Source of the DNA: a virus | DNA: 44,185 nucleotides | Virus record (IMG/VR): IMGVR_UViG_3300010885_023693 | Span: 1-44,185 of that record | Reading direction: 5' to 3' (one strand) | Shown: positions 1-8,914 of the stretch, piece by piece | Layout: each line of letters opens with the position of its first letter | Numbering within the stretch: position 1 is the first letter of the stretch | Made by a program: the position numbers and the translations under genes | The notes under the pieces: model-generated | What the model was told of the DNA's origin: nothing | Databases searched by the model: none | What the model saw: only the letters and a program-made list of their open reading frames with translations

Positions 1-2295
1 AGCACTGAATGTGTTGACTTGTGTTACACCGGTATATAGTGGTATTGCTGCACCTGACCAACCAGATTGACCAGCTACACCTTGTGTACCAGTATAACCG
101 CTTGTACCAGAGTAACCAGAAGTACCTGTAAAACCACTATAACCAGATATACCGGAACCACTATAACCTGAAATACCAGAATAACCAGATATACCAGTTG
201 CACCTGTAAAACCGCTGTAACCGCTTGCACCACTTACACCTGAATAACCGCTATAACCGCTTATACCAGACCAGCCTGACGAACCAGAGTAGCCAGTATA
301 GCCTGAAATACCTGTATAACCAGAATAGCCTTGAGTGCCTTGAAAACCTTGTGTACCTTGGAAACCTTGTACTCCTTGAAACCCTTGGGTGCCTTGAGAG
401 CCCTGGAAACCACTATAACCGGAATAACCAGCATTACCAGCTGATACCCAAACTACACCAGTACCAGTTGAAGCAAGTACATAGCCGCTTGAACCGAGAG
501 AGCTGTTTGCGTATATACCACCGGTAGCTGATAATGTACCGACTGATACCACACCACCGGGGCCAGGTGTTAATACTATATTGCCACTTGCCGCAGATAC
601 TAAAAATTGTAGACCATTTGTAGCTGATAATACACCAGAACCAGTAGAACCTACTACTAATGAAGATAATGTAGTAGTACCAGTTACATTTAAAGATGAG
701 AACGTAACACTGCTTGTAGTATTTAATTGTTGGTTAGCACCAGGACCTGAATAACCAGATACCCCACTACCACTATAACCACTGTAACCACTTGCACCAC
801 TACCACCAGAGTAACCAATACCAGAATAACCTGATATACCGGTATAACCGCTAACACCGGTGTAACCAGAAATGCCTGTAAAACCACTATAACCTGAAAT
901 ACCAGAATAACCAGATACACCAGAATAGCCTGAAAGACCTGTATAACCACTATAACCAGAAATGCCTGTAAAACCACTATAGCCTGAAATACCAGAATAG
1001 CCTGATATACCTGTATAGCCTGTAAAACCGGAATAGCCTGAAATACCAGTATAACCAGAAATACCACTACCGGAATAACCACTATAGCCTGATATACCAG
1101 AAGAACCGCTACCACCGGAATAACCAACACCAGAATAACCTGATATACCTGTATAACCAGACACACCGGTATAACCACTATAACCAGAAATACCAGATGC
1201 CCCGCTTATACCACTATAACCAGAATAGCCTGAAATACCTGTATAGCCTGAATAACCAGAAATGCCTGTATAACCACTGTAACCAGAAATACCTGTGTAA
1301 CCGCTTATACCTGTATAACCGGAAATACCTGTAAAACCGGAGTAACCAGAAATACCAGAACCGGAATAGCCTGATATACCAGTATAACCAGAAATGCCTG
1401 TAAAGCCTGAGTAACCTGATATACCAGTGTAACCACTTATACCTGTATAACCGCTGATACCGGTATAACCACTTATACCAGTATAACCACTATAACCAGA
1501 TATACCTGTAAAGCCGGAGTAACCAGAAATGCCTGTAAAACCAGAATAACCAGAAATACCGCTATAACCGCTTATACCAGTGTAGCCTGAAATACCTGTA
1601 AAGCCAGAATACCCTGATTGTCCAGATTGACCAACAGCACCACGGTAAATACCGGTTGAAATATTACTGTAATGATCTGTACCTAGATAATAAAATTGTA
1701 CACCAACACCTGTAGTAGCTGTTGTTATTGCAAATACTCTATATACTAACCGGTCTGTACCATCAGCAGTAAGATTGATCGGTGTAGTTATTGAATAGTT
1801 TTGAGTTTGTGTTTCTGGATTTGCAGTATCTGTATTAGTTAATGCATCTCCACGAGCAGAAAATAATAATGTTTCAGTACCGCCAGTTGTTCTACTGTAA
1901 ATAGAATGTATTAAATTAGTAGTACTAGAGCCTACATTTGTACCGGTAATTGAATAGTATGCTGTAAATGTCCAAGTACCTCTACTTAAAAATGCTAAAC
2001 TTGGATCCCCTACAGGGGTAATTAACTGACCAACTGTTGTAATACCTTGACTTGCACTAACTGTAAAACTTAAACTTGTTTGCGCTGCTGCTTGTGGTGT
2101 TTGACTTAAATAACCATATGTAATACCAATATCTGCTGCAGAACTTGTTGGATAATAAGTAACACCAACAGCTGGATTACCGGATTGACCAGAAAATCCT
2201 GACTGACCTGTATAACCAGATATACCTGAATAGCCAGATGAACCAGAAAATCCTATCGGTCCTTGAATTGCTTGATATACAAAAGTGTTACTCAT
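1..2295 (-). CDS. Collagen-like tail fibre protein A (3' end beyond the window)
   Basis: Translating leftward from ATG at 2295, the frame stays open to base 1 (765 codons), so the C-terminus is missing. Order: a short N-terminus (MSNTFVYQAIQGPIGFSG), a few Gly-X-Y triplets, a beta-rich globular domain at about residues 38-220, a collagen-like shaft of GYS/GIS/GFT triplets at about 222-518, a second globular segment at about 520-622 containing the fibre phrase LSATGGIYANSSLGSSGY, then a glutamine-type collagen stretch (GFQGTQG) that returns to GYSG triplets. The last visible residues (AAIPLYTGVTQVNTFSA) begin the GQVIYRT-type module found complete in the fibre genes at 8915, 11465 and 14864. 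Likely a trimeric virion fibre. The receptor is unknown. An AATAAATA box lies 6 nt before the start. Structural role is fairly sure, exact position on the virion is not. Confidence 0.85.
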   Translation of the reverse strand, partial: MSNTFVYQAIQGPIGFSGSSGYSGISGYTGQSGFSGQSGNPAVGVTYYPTSSAADIGITYGYLSQTPQAAAQTSLSFTVSASQGITTVGQLITPVGDPSLAFLSRGTWTFTAYYSITGTNVGSSTTNLIHSIYSRTTGGTETLLFSARGDALTNTDTANPETQTQNYSITTPINLTADGTDRLVYRVFAITTATTGVGVQFYYLGTDHYSNISTGIYRGAVGQSGQSGYSGFTGISGYTGISGYSGISGYSGFTGISGYSGFTGISGYSGYTGISGYTGISGYTGISGYTGISGYSGFTGISGYTGISGYSGSGISGYSGFTGISGYTGISGYTGISGYSGYTGISGYSGYTGISGYSGYSGISGASGISGYSGYTGVSGYTGISGYSGVGYSGGSGSSGISGYSGYSGSGISGYTGISGYSGFTGYTGISGYSGISGYSGFTGISGYSGYTGLSGYSGVSGYSGISGYSGFTGISGYTGVSGYTGISGYSGIGYSGGSGASGYSGYSGSGVSGYSGPGANQQLNTTSSVTFSSLNVTGTTTLSSLVVGSTGSGVLSATNGLQFLVSAASGNIVLTPGPGGVVSVGTLSATGGIYANSSLGSSGYVLASTGTGVVWVSAGNAGYSGYSGFQGSQGTQGFQGVQGFQGTQGFQGTQGYSGYTGISGYTGYSGSSGWSGISGYSGYSGVSGASGYSGFTGATGISGYSGISGYSGSGISGYSGFTGTSGYSGTSGYTGTQGVAGQSGWSGAAIPLYTGVTQVNTFSA

Positions 2296-2301
2296 TGTTT
2301 A

Positions 2302-2309
2302 TATTTATT
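2302..2309 (-). promoter_or_regulatory. TAAATA box before fibre gene A
   Basis: AATAAATA on the minus strand, 6 nt from the ATG at 2295. It resembles the T4 late promoter TATAAATA, and no Shine-Dalgarno sequence lies between it and the start. Confidence 0.45.
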
Positions 2310-3102
2310 AAGAAGACATATACCTCAATGAACCGACCATTGAAGCAGGTACAGAAAAGATATCTGGTGTAAGATTTACAGTTGATCCAGGGCTTATATT
2401 GTACAGTGTAAATCCTTGATTAGTACCTTCATTACCGCCTGTTATACCTTGACCCCCACCGGTAAGCCCGGCATAACGATAAACACTTAAATCTCCAAAC
2501 GGCATTAATAACGGGCCGTTTTCTACCGCGAACGGCAAATTAACTAAATAAAGATTAGCTGATTTTGATACACCTGTAAACGCAGATACTGATATATTAA
2601 AAGTGCAATACACATATCTACCAGTCTTTATATACGCCCCTACTGGTGTACCGCCACTATAACCTACAGCAGACAAAGCATACCCGGCGGCTGATATTTG
2701 AGGTACCCAGGTACCGCTAATTTGTGCTGCATAAGTACCAGATGGTGGCGCTACATAAGCTGTTATTTGACTGGTATTGTCACCAAATGTTATTGAACCA
2801 CCTGCTGAAGTAATAGTATAACTGGTTGATGAAATTTGACCGAACGTAGTAATGTTGCCTGCACTACTAGTATAAAAAGAAGTTGCACCGGTTATTGGGT
2901 TTAATATTTGTAAACCACCTCTACTAATAACAACATTACCAGATAAGTTAGCTACTTGTACCCCTGTTAAACCAGTTGTTTGATTAGCTAAATTAATAGA
3001 ACCAAATGATACGAATAGGTCCTTAAACGGACGGTTAAGAGTACCAATAGACCAAGCACTGGTTGAAGGAACGATTGATTGTTGAAAGTAGTTATAACTC
3101 AT
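2308..3102 (-). CDS. Tail fibre / virion structural protein without collagen repeats
   Basis: 264 residues. The N-terminal third holds a phrase common in phage fibre proteins (IVPSTSAWSIGTLNRPFKDLF), followed by beta-strand-rich sequence with alternating hydrophobic and small residues. The C-terminal part (about 125-264) looks like a compact beta-sandwich tip: it runs from GTWVPQISAAGY through GRYVYCTFNISV and YLVNLPFAV to SVPASMVGSLRYMSS. Similar C-terminal arrangements are familiar from T4-like cyanophage fibre proteins. It lies between two collagen-like fibre genes (1 bp from the next, 12 bp from the previous), so it is probably co-transcribed and may be a fibre tip or adaptor. A related phrase (IIPSASAWNVD) occurs near the C-terminus of the fibre encoded at 11465-14809. 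Confidence 0.7.
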   Translation of the reverse strand: MSYNYFQQSIVPSTSAWSIGTLNRPFKDLFVSFGSINLANQTTGLTGVQVANLSGNVVISRGGLQILNPITGATSFYTSSAGNITTFGQISSTSYTITSAGGSITFGDNTSQITAYVAPPSGTYAAQISGTWVPQISAAGYALSAVGYSGGTPVGAYIKTGRYVYCTFNISVSAFTGVSKSANLYLVNLPFAVENGPLLMPFGDLSVYRYAGLTGGGQGITGGNEGTNQGFTLYNISPGSTVNLTPDIFSVPASMVGSLRYMSS

Positions 3103-3103
3103 A

Positions 3104-6100
3104 TTATACGATATCCCAGTTGTTGTTAAAGATTAAATGTAAGCACCCATATGGCCCAATTAACTGTGCAAATGTTAACCCGTCAATAAGACTCGGTCCT
3201 GTTGCAGATACAGTTATTGATCTTGTAATACCGTCTAATGCACCAGATTCGTCTTTAATATAATAGTTCATACCTGCAACACCAACTGGTAACTGAACAG
3301 TCATTGCACCGTTATAATTTACACCAATATAGTAATCAGTTGCCTGTACTACATAAGGGGTGGTGTTGGTAGAAGTGGTTGCAACTAAATTCCCATATAT
3401 ACCAGAATTTTGTATACCGCGTTCATTTACTACTACTGCTGTAGTGGTGTCTATTGCACGCATTACTGGTTTAGATACTTGACCTATAGCACTTGGAGAT
3501 ACTGTTGTTAATGCACCGGATACTGTTGGTGATAAGAAATAACATTCTCCAGGGGTTAAGCTTGAAAGCCCTGTGATTAAACCATTGTATACAATTGAGA
3601 ATGTACTACTATTGGCCGACTGAATAACACCTGTAGCTTCAGCGTTCACAGCATTGTTTGCTATTGCAAGGTACCAGTTACCTGCTGCATCATCTAGTCT
3701 TACTACTTGCCCTGCACTAAACGAATTAGTATAAGTGATTGTTTGACTAGAAATATTAACTGTACTACCACTATAACCTGTATAACCAGAAATACCTGTA
3801 TAACCGCTATAACCACTAGCGCCTGTAAAACCGCTATAACCAGATATACCTGTATAACCACTAATACCAGTGTAACCAGAAACACCTGTAAAACCACTAT
3901 AGCCAGTAAAACCGCTGTAGCCAGAATAACTACTATAACCAGAATAACCTGTAAAGCCGCTATAACCGCTATAACCAGAAATGCCTGTATAACCAGAATA
4001 GCCAGATATACCACTCCAACCTGATGTACCGCTATAACCAGTATAACCGCTTATGCCAGTGTAACCGGAATAACCAGAAATACCAGTATAACCAGAGTAA
4101 CCACTTACACCTGTGTAACCAGTAATACCCGAATAACCTGAGGCACCTGAAGTGCCTGAAAAACCAGATGCACCATCAGAACCGGCATAACCTTGAGTAC
4201 CTGGGTCGCCTTGTGGTCCACTATAACCGGAAATACCACTGTAACCAGAAATACCAGAATAGCCTGATATACCAGAATAACCCGATATACCGGTATAACC
4301 ACTATAGCCAGATATACCTGTAAAACCACTATAACCTGATATACCGGTATAACCACTAATACCTGTGTAGCCACTATAACCAGAAATACCACTGTAGCCA
4401 CTATAACCAGATTCGCCTGAATAACCACTATAACCTGAAAGACCTGTATAACCAGAATAGCCGCTTATACCAGACTCGCCTGTAAAACCACTATAACCTG
4501 ATATACCAGTATAGCCAGAAATACCTGTATAACCTGAATAGCCAGAAATGCCTGTAAAACCAGAATAACCGCTATAACCAGATGTACCAGTAAAACCTGT
4601 AAAGCCTGAGTAGCCAGAAATACCAGTAAAACCAGAGTAACCAGACTCACCAGAATAACCAGTAAAGCCTGAATAACCTGAAATACCAGAATAGCCTGAT
4701 TCACCACTAAAGCCTGATACACCAGAATAACCAGAATAACCGCTGACACCGGTATAGCCAGTAAAACCGCTTATACCTGTATAACCAGAATAACCAGAAA
4801 TACCTGTATAGCCTGTTGTACCAGAATAACCAGATATACCACTAAAACCAGAATAACCAGAAATACCTGAACCAGAATAACCACTAATACCGGTATAACC
4901 TGAAATACCAGTAAAACCAGAATAACCAGACTCGCCAGAATAACCTGTATAGCCAGATATACCAGAGTAACCTGACTCTCCACTATAACCGGAATAACCT
5001 GAAGTGCCTGTAAAACCTGAGTACCCACTAATACCTGTGTATCCTGAATTACCTGAATAACCGCTTGTACCAGACTCGCCTGTAAAGCCTGAATAACCTG
5101 ATTCCCCAGTAAAGCCTGAGTAACCTGAAATACCGCTGTAGCCAGATTCTCCACTAAAGCCTGACACCCCTGAGTAACCAGAATAACCACTTATACCAGT
5201 ATAACCTGAATAACCAAAATTGCCTGAATAACCGGAGTAACCAGAAATACCAGAATAACCAATATCTCCTGTAAAACCAGAATAACCGCTTGTACCACTA
5301 TAACCTGTTAAACCAGATAAGCCTGTATAACCTGATAACCCGCTATAACCACTTAAACCGTCAATACCATTAGTACCAGAATAACCTGAACCACCAGAGT
5401 AACCACTATAACCTGAAATACCAGATTCACCAGTATAACCACTAATACCAGACTCCCCTGTAAAACCAGAATAACCAGATATACCAGAATAGCCAGTAAA
5501 GCCTGAATAACCAGACTCCCCAGAATAACCTGATACACCAGAATAACCACTATAACCTGATACACCGGTGTAACCTGATACACCAGAATAGCCTGTATAA
5601 CCACTAATACCAGAATAACCAGAAAAACCTGTAAGACCAGATTCTCCAGAGTAACCAGTAAAACCACTATAACCAGAAATACCTGTAAGACCGGTTAAAC
5701 CAGAATAACCACTATAACCTGAAAAACCTAAATCTCCACTAAAACCAGAAAAACCACTTATACCTGTATAACCTGAGAAACCAGAAATACCTGTATAACC
5801 TGAATAACCCGATATACCGGTATACCCCATATCACCTGAAAAACCTGAAATACCTGTGTAACCTGATACACCAGAATAACCTGTGTAGCCTGATATACCA
5901 GAATCTCCTACATACCCGCTATAGCCACTATAACCAGAAATACCAGTATAGCCTGTTTCACCACTATAACCTGTAAAGCCTGAAAAACCTGACTCACCAG
6001 AAAAACCAGATGTTCCTGTAAAGCCTGAATAACCAGACGTACCACTAAAACCTGATATACCAGTAAAGCCTGAAAAACCTGATATACCGGTAAAACCTGA

Positions 6101-6502
6101 TATACCACTAAAACCTGAAAAGCCTGATATACCAGAACTACCAGCATCTCCACTATAACCAGAGTAACCAGAGTAACCAGATATAGAAACTAATTGACCG
6201 TTTCTATAATAATTACCAGTAACATTAACATCCCCTGTTACATCTAATTTGTATTTTGGATCATTATTACCTATACCAACTGCACTACCACTTACTATTA
6301 AATTAGAATCATTACTAAATGCTCTTACCCCTTGAGTGTTTGAAAGTACTACATATTCTGCGCTTGCTGCACCAACTGCTACACCTAGATTTGGTTCAGC
6401 ATCTCTTAAGTTAAGAAATTGATAACGATCCCCTGCAGCACTCAGCGGCGGGTTAACCGGAGTTCTGTTGCTTATATATTGAGGATAATTATAAGTAGCC
6501 AT
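3104..6502 (-). CDS. Giant collagen-like tail fibre protein C (1132 aa)
   Basis: The longest shaft in the window. Residues 1-107 form a fibre-type N-terminal domain ending in VGIGNNDPKYKLDVTGDVNV, a phrase typical of phage fibre proteins. Residues about 108-911 are an almost unbroken Gly-X-Y run of GYS, GIS, GFT and GES triplets, with one conventional patch (GPQGDPGTQGYAGSDG). Residues about 912-1020 are a divergent copy of the GQVIYRT-type module (SAGQVVRLDDAAGNWYLAI). The last about 90 residues (YVVQATDYYIGVNYNGAMTV to NNNWDIV) match the C-terminal tip style of T4-like and cyanophage fibres. The ATG overlaps the last base of the upstream gene, suggesting translational coupling. If triple-helical, the shaft would be roughly 230 nm. 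Role in adsorption is inferred. Confidence 0.85.
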   Translation of the reverse strand: MATYNYPQYISNRTPVNPPLSAAGDRYQFLNLRDAEPNLGVAVGAASAEYVVLSNTQGVRAFSNDSNLIVSGSAVGIGNNDPKYKLDVTGDVNVTGNYYRNGQLVSISGYSGYSGYSGDAGSSGISGFSGFSGISGFTGISGFSGFTGISGFSGTSGYSGFTGTSGFSGESGFSGFTGYSGETGYTGISGYSGYSGYVGDSGISGYTGYSGVSGYTGISGFSGDMGYTGISGYSGYTGISGFSGYTGISGFSGFSGDLGFSGYSGYSGLTGLTGISGYSGFTGYSGESGLTGFSGYSGISGYTGYSGVSGYTGVSGYSGYSGVSGYSGESGYSGFTGYSGISGYSGFTGESGISGYTGESGISGYSGYSGGSGYSGTNGIDGLSGYSGLSGYTGLSGLTGYSGTSGYSGFTGDIGYSGISGYSGYSGNFGYSGYTGISGYSGYSGVSGFSGESGYSGISGYSGFTGESGYSGFTGESGTSGYSGNSGYTGISGYSGFTGTSGYSGYSGESGYSGISGYTGYSGESGYSGFTGISGYTGISGYSGSGISGYSGFSGISGYSGTTGYTGISGYSGYTGISGFTGYTGVSGYSGYSGVSGFSGESGYSGISGYSGFTGYSGESGYSGFTGISGYSGFTGFTGTSGYSGYSGFTGISGYSGYTGISGYTGISGYSGFTGESGISGYSGYTGLSGYSGYSGESGYSGYSGISGYSGYTGISGYTGISGYSGFTGISGYSGYTGISGYSGISGYSGISGYSGISGYSGPQGDPGTQGYAGSDGASGFSGTSGASGYSGITGYTGVSGYSGYTGISGYSGYTGISGYTGYSGTSGWSGISGYSGYTGISGYSGYSGFTGYSGYSSYSGYSGFTGYSGFTGVSGYTGISGYTGISGYSGFTGASGYSGYTGISGYTGYSGSTVNISSQTITYTNSFSAGQVVRLDDAAGNWYLAIANNAVNAEATGVIQSANSSTFSIVYNGLITGLSSLTPGECYFLSPTVSGALTTVSPSAIGQVSKPVMRAIDTTTAVVVNERGIQNSGIYGNLVATTSTNTTPYVVQATDYYIGVNYNGAMTVQLPVGVAGMNYYIKDESGALDGITRSITVSATGPSLIDGLTFAQLIGPYGCLHLIFNNNWDIV
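3765..6180 (-). repeat. Collagen-like Gly-X-Ser/Thr coding repeat, about 800 residues
   Basis: About 2.4 kb of 9-bp codon-triplet repeats, read on the minus strand as Gly then Tyr/Phe/Ile/Glu/Val/Leu then Ser/Thr. Glycine and serine codons vary synonymously, so the DNA is a degenerate rather than an exact tandem repeat. Proline is almost absent. Confidence 0.9.
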
Positions 6503-6843
6503 TAGGGTGTATTAACTGCTTCAAGTACTGATAAAGTAAAATTAAGCGCAGAATTTACTGCGCTGTATGTTACAAGTTGATCGGCTGTACCTAAAACTAG
6601 TTTACCCACTGCTACATTTAAAGCGTCATTTGAAGGAACTGGAAACTCGTGTAATATATCATGATACAAACCATCCGAGCCTGAAATACCCACAGTTATT
6701 GTTTGTGTACTGCCGGTTAAATTGGTTGCAAGGCCAGATAATATAATACCAGCGCGTTTGTCTGGAGCAGTGTAAACAACTGTTGGAGTCGTAGTTACTA
6801 ATGTTGTTACACGTCGGAAATAATTTAGTGGTATAGTGGCCAT
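6502..6843 (-). CDS. Small virion structural protein (113 aa)
   Basis: 113 residues, beta-rich, no signal peptide or membrane segment. Visible pattern: TPTVVYTAPDKRAGIILSGL near the start, a glycine/serine-flanked middle, then LNVAVGKLVLGTADQLVTYS and a C-terminal LNFTLSVLEAVNTP. Small proteins with this VVYTAP ... GKLVL ... LSVLE arrangement sit among fibre and structural genes of T4-like aquatic phages and are usually labelled virion structural. Its stop shares a base with the next fibre gene's start at 6502. It may be a fibre-attachment or decoration subunit. Its exact role cannot be read from the sequence. Confidence 0.65.
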   Translation of the reverse strand: MATIPLNYFRRVTTLVTTTPTVVYTAPDKRAGIILSGLATNLTGSTQTITVGISGSDGLYHDILHEFPVPSNDALNVAVGKLVLGTADQLVTYSAVNSALNFTLSVLEAVNTP

Positions 6844-6862
6844 ATACTTTAATATACTTACT

Positions 6863-8881
6863 TTATTCTAGTGCTAACGTCAATGGTGTCACTAAAGACA
6901 ATATAGATTTATTGAACACGTCGCCTTGTATAGTTCCAGTTGATTGTACGATAGTAAATCCACTACCTACTTTAAAGTTACCTAATTGATTAGTACTGGT
7001 ATAGTAAACAGCGCCGCCATTGGTTGCTACTGCTTCATTATTTGGATTACCTACACCACCTAAGGCAGGTATAGCTGATGTAATTTCTGTACCAGAACCG
7101 ACGTATTCCATCGTATGAGCACTAGTTGTAACTGTACTTCTTATATAAAATTTTATTAATGCACCAGCTGATAAATACACAACAGCATTGTTTACTGTAA
7201 CAATATCATAACCATAGTTTACTCCATCAGTTAATGCTACACTATCTATTGTATATAATGTGTCACTTGGATCCCCGTCTATTGTGAACACTAAACCCAC
7301 ATAGGGATTATCTACAGGACAATCGTATTGATCTGGTGGTCTTGGTGTAGCGTTTGTAACTGAAATTATATTATTATTAACAAACACTGCAGATGCTAGT
7401 GTTGCTGTTAATACCGGAGATGTAGAATAACCATCTGCAACGATACCGGATAAACCAAAGGAACAATTAGAAGTATTAATTGAGCATGTTCCACCACTAT
7501 CTGCTCGAATACCTTCTGTACAACAAATTGTAAACGTAGATACTAATTGTGCGTAACCGTTATTAAGAATATGTATACCTTGACCGCCTTGATTGTACTG
7601 AGTATAAGAATCAATAACAAAGCTTCTTAAATAGCCTCTTACCAGACTACCGTCAATTCTTAAACCTGCACCAGCAGCAATACCTGCAGAAGCACTAGTA
7701 ATAGAACTACTACCCTGTATATAAGGACTTGTTGTAGAAAATGGTTTTACTGTTGGTGCTGTTATTTCGTAGCCAGCTGTATTAAATGCTATTGCATACT
7801 GTGGGTCACTTGCAGATAGTACTGGGAATGCACAAGCAGCACCCGGTGCTAAATGTTCTCTAAATGTAACACCCCAAACGTAACACCCTGGATTACACCA
7901 TAAAATATCATACTGTCTATTAATAGGTATGATACTGCACCGCTTCAAATTATCCCCAATAATAGATGTATTAGTAGGGAGATAAATTGGGTTATTTTCT
8001 CTATACGCACCAGAACCTAAAAATATTGTATATTTTGATGAAGTGTTAGCTGCAGCAATTGCTACTGCTTTTTTAATTGTTGCTAAAGGCTGTGTTGGGT
8101 TAAGACCGTTATTGTTATCATTACCATTTTCTGAAACATATAGCCTGTTAGCTATATCAACTGTATCATATGTAAAACCACTGACTGCAGATAAAAACCC
8201 TGTTGCTGTTGCTGTTGTACCATTATCTACAATTGTACTAGCAACTAAAGAATTTAAACCGGTAAAAACTGGTATATAACCAGAAGTACCTGAACCGGCA
8301 AATGCACCACTTGTACCAGAATAACCGCTATAACCATTAGCACCTGAATAACCAGAAGTACCAGAATCACCTTTTACTTGACCAACATCAGTCCATACCC
8401 CGCTACCATATACCCATAAATGTCCAAGTGTTTCATCTATAACACCATTACCGTTAGTAGCAGACGGAAATGCTGCATTTAAAGTTGCTTGCGGGTCATT
8501 TGGTGGGGCGACGTAAACATTTGGTATAGTACCAATAATTGTTACTGATGAACCATTAATACCAGAATAACCAGAAAGACCTATGCCAGAATAACCTGAT
8601 ATACCAGTATACCCAGAATAACCAGTGAAACCGCTACGGCCAGAATAACCTGAAATACCTGTATAACCAGAATAACTACTATAACCAGATTTACCACTAT
8701 AACCGGAATAACCTGTAAAGCCGCTATAACCAGAATAGCCTGTTGTACCAGAATAACCTGTATAACCAGATGTACCGGAATAGCCTGTATAACCTGAAAC
8801 ACCTGAACCACTAAAACCGCTATAACCTGATGAGCCTGAAATACCTACGGTGTTATATGTATATGCAAAAGGAGTGGCCAT
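6863..8881 (-). CDS. Collagen-like fibre protein E with pectate-lyase-like beta-helix domain
   Basis: 672 residues. It starts with the anchor peptide MATPFAYTYNTVGISG, shared in form with the next two fibre genes, then a short collagen-like stretch (about 12-105) and the SVTIIGTIPNVYV...LWVYGSGVWTDVGQVKGDSG module (about 107-175). A second short GYSG stretch follows. From about residue 247 the protein switches to a parallel beta-helix-like domain: LYVSENGNDNNNGLNPTQPL, then ATIKKAVAIAAA, IFLGSGAYRENNPIYLP and TSIIGDNLKRCSIIP. This motif set is well known in cyanophage structural proteins and resembles pectate-lyase folds. The domain could bind or cleave surface polysaccharide, but no catalytic residues can be assigned by eye. 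The C-terminal about 170 residues are unassigned beta-rich sequence. Confidence 0.85.
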   Translation of the reverse strand: MATPFAYTYNTVGISGSSGYSGFSGSGVSGYTGYSGTSGYTGYSGTTGYSGYSGFTGYSGYSGKSGYSSYSGYTGISGYSGRSGFTGYSGYTGISGYSGIGLSGYSGINGSSVTIIGTIPNVYVAPPNDPQATLNAAFPSATNGNGVIDETLGHLWVYGSGVWTDVGQVKGDSGTSGYSGANGYSGYSGTSGAFAGSGTSGYIPVFTGLNSLVASTIVDNGTTATATGFLSAVSGFTYDTVDIANRLYVSENGNDNNNGLNPTQPLATIKKAVAIAAANTSSKYTIFLGSGAYRENNPIYLPTNTSIIGDNLKRCSIIPINRQYDILWCNPGCYVWGVTFREHLAPGAACAFPVLSASDPQYAIAFNTAGYEITAPTVKPFSTTSPYIQGSSSITSASAGIAAGAGLRIDGSLVRGYLRSFVIDSYTQYNQGGQGIHILNNGYAQLVSTFTICCTEGIRADSGGTCSINTSNCSFGLSGIVADGYSTSPVLTATLASAVFVNNNIISVTNATPRPPDQYDCPVDNPYVGLVFTIDGDPSDTLYTIDSVALTDGVNYGYDIVTVNNAVVYLSAGALIKFYIRSTVTTSAHTMEYVGSGTEITSAIPALGGVGNPNNEAVATNGGAVYYTSTNQLGNFKVGSGFTIVQSTGTIQGDVFNKSILSLVTPLTLALE

Positions 8882-8891
8882 GTGTATTATA

Positions 8892-8899
8892 TATTTATG
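8892..8899 (-). promoter_or_regulatory. TAAATA box before fibre gene E
   Basis: CATAAATA on the minus strand, 10 nt before the ATG at 8881, one mismatch from the T4 late promoter consensus TATAAATA. Confidence 0.5.
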
Positions 8900-8914
8900 C
8901 CGTTAAAGCACATA

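Noticed and set aside
225-527. Open frame of 100 residues on the plus strand
   Set aside because: It is the antisense of the glutamine-type collagen repeat of fibre A, rich in Asn, Gln, Tyr and Leu for that reason. No box or ribosome site.
723-1178. Open frames of 60-150 residues with strings of Val, Ile, Leu and Gln (also at 3703, 4105, 4465, 4771, 5353, 8581, 13972, 16009 and others)
   Set aside because: They are frame shadows of the GYSG triplets. The 9-bp codon pattern has few stops when shifted and reads as hydrophobic strings. They lie wholly inside fibre genes with clear domains.
3765-6180. Dense short repeats that could be mistaken for a CRISPR array
   Set aside because: The period is 9 bp without spacers of unique sequence, and the whole stretch is coding. 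No cas-like gene is near.
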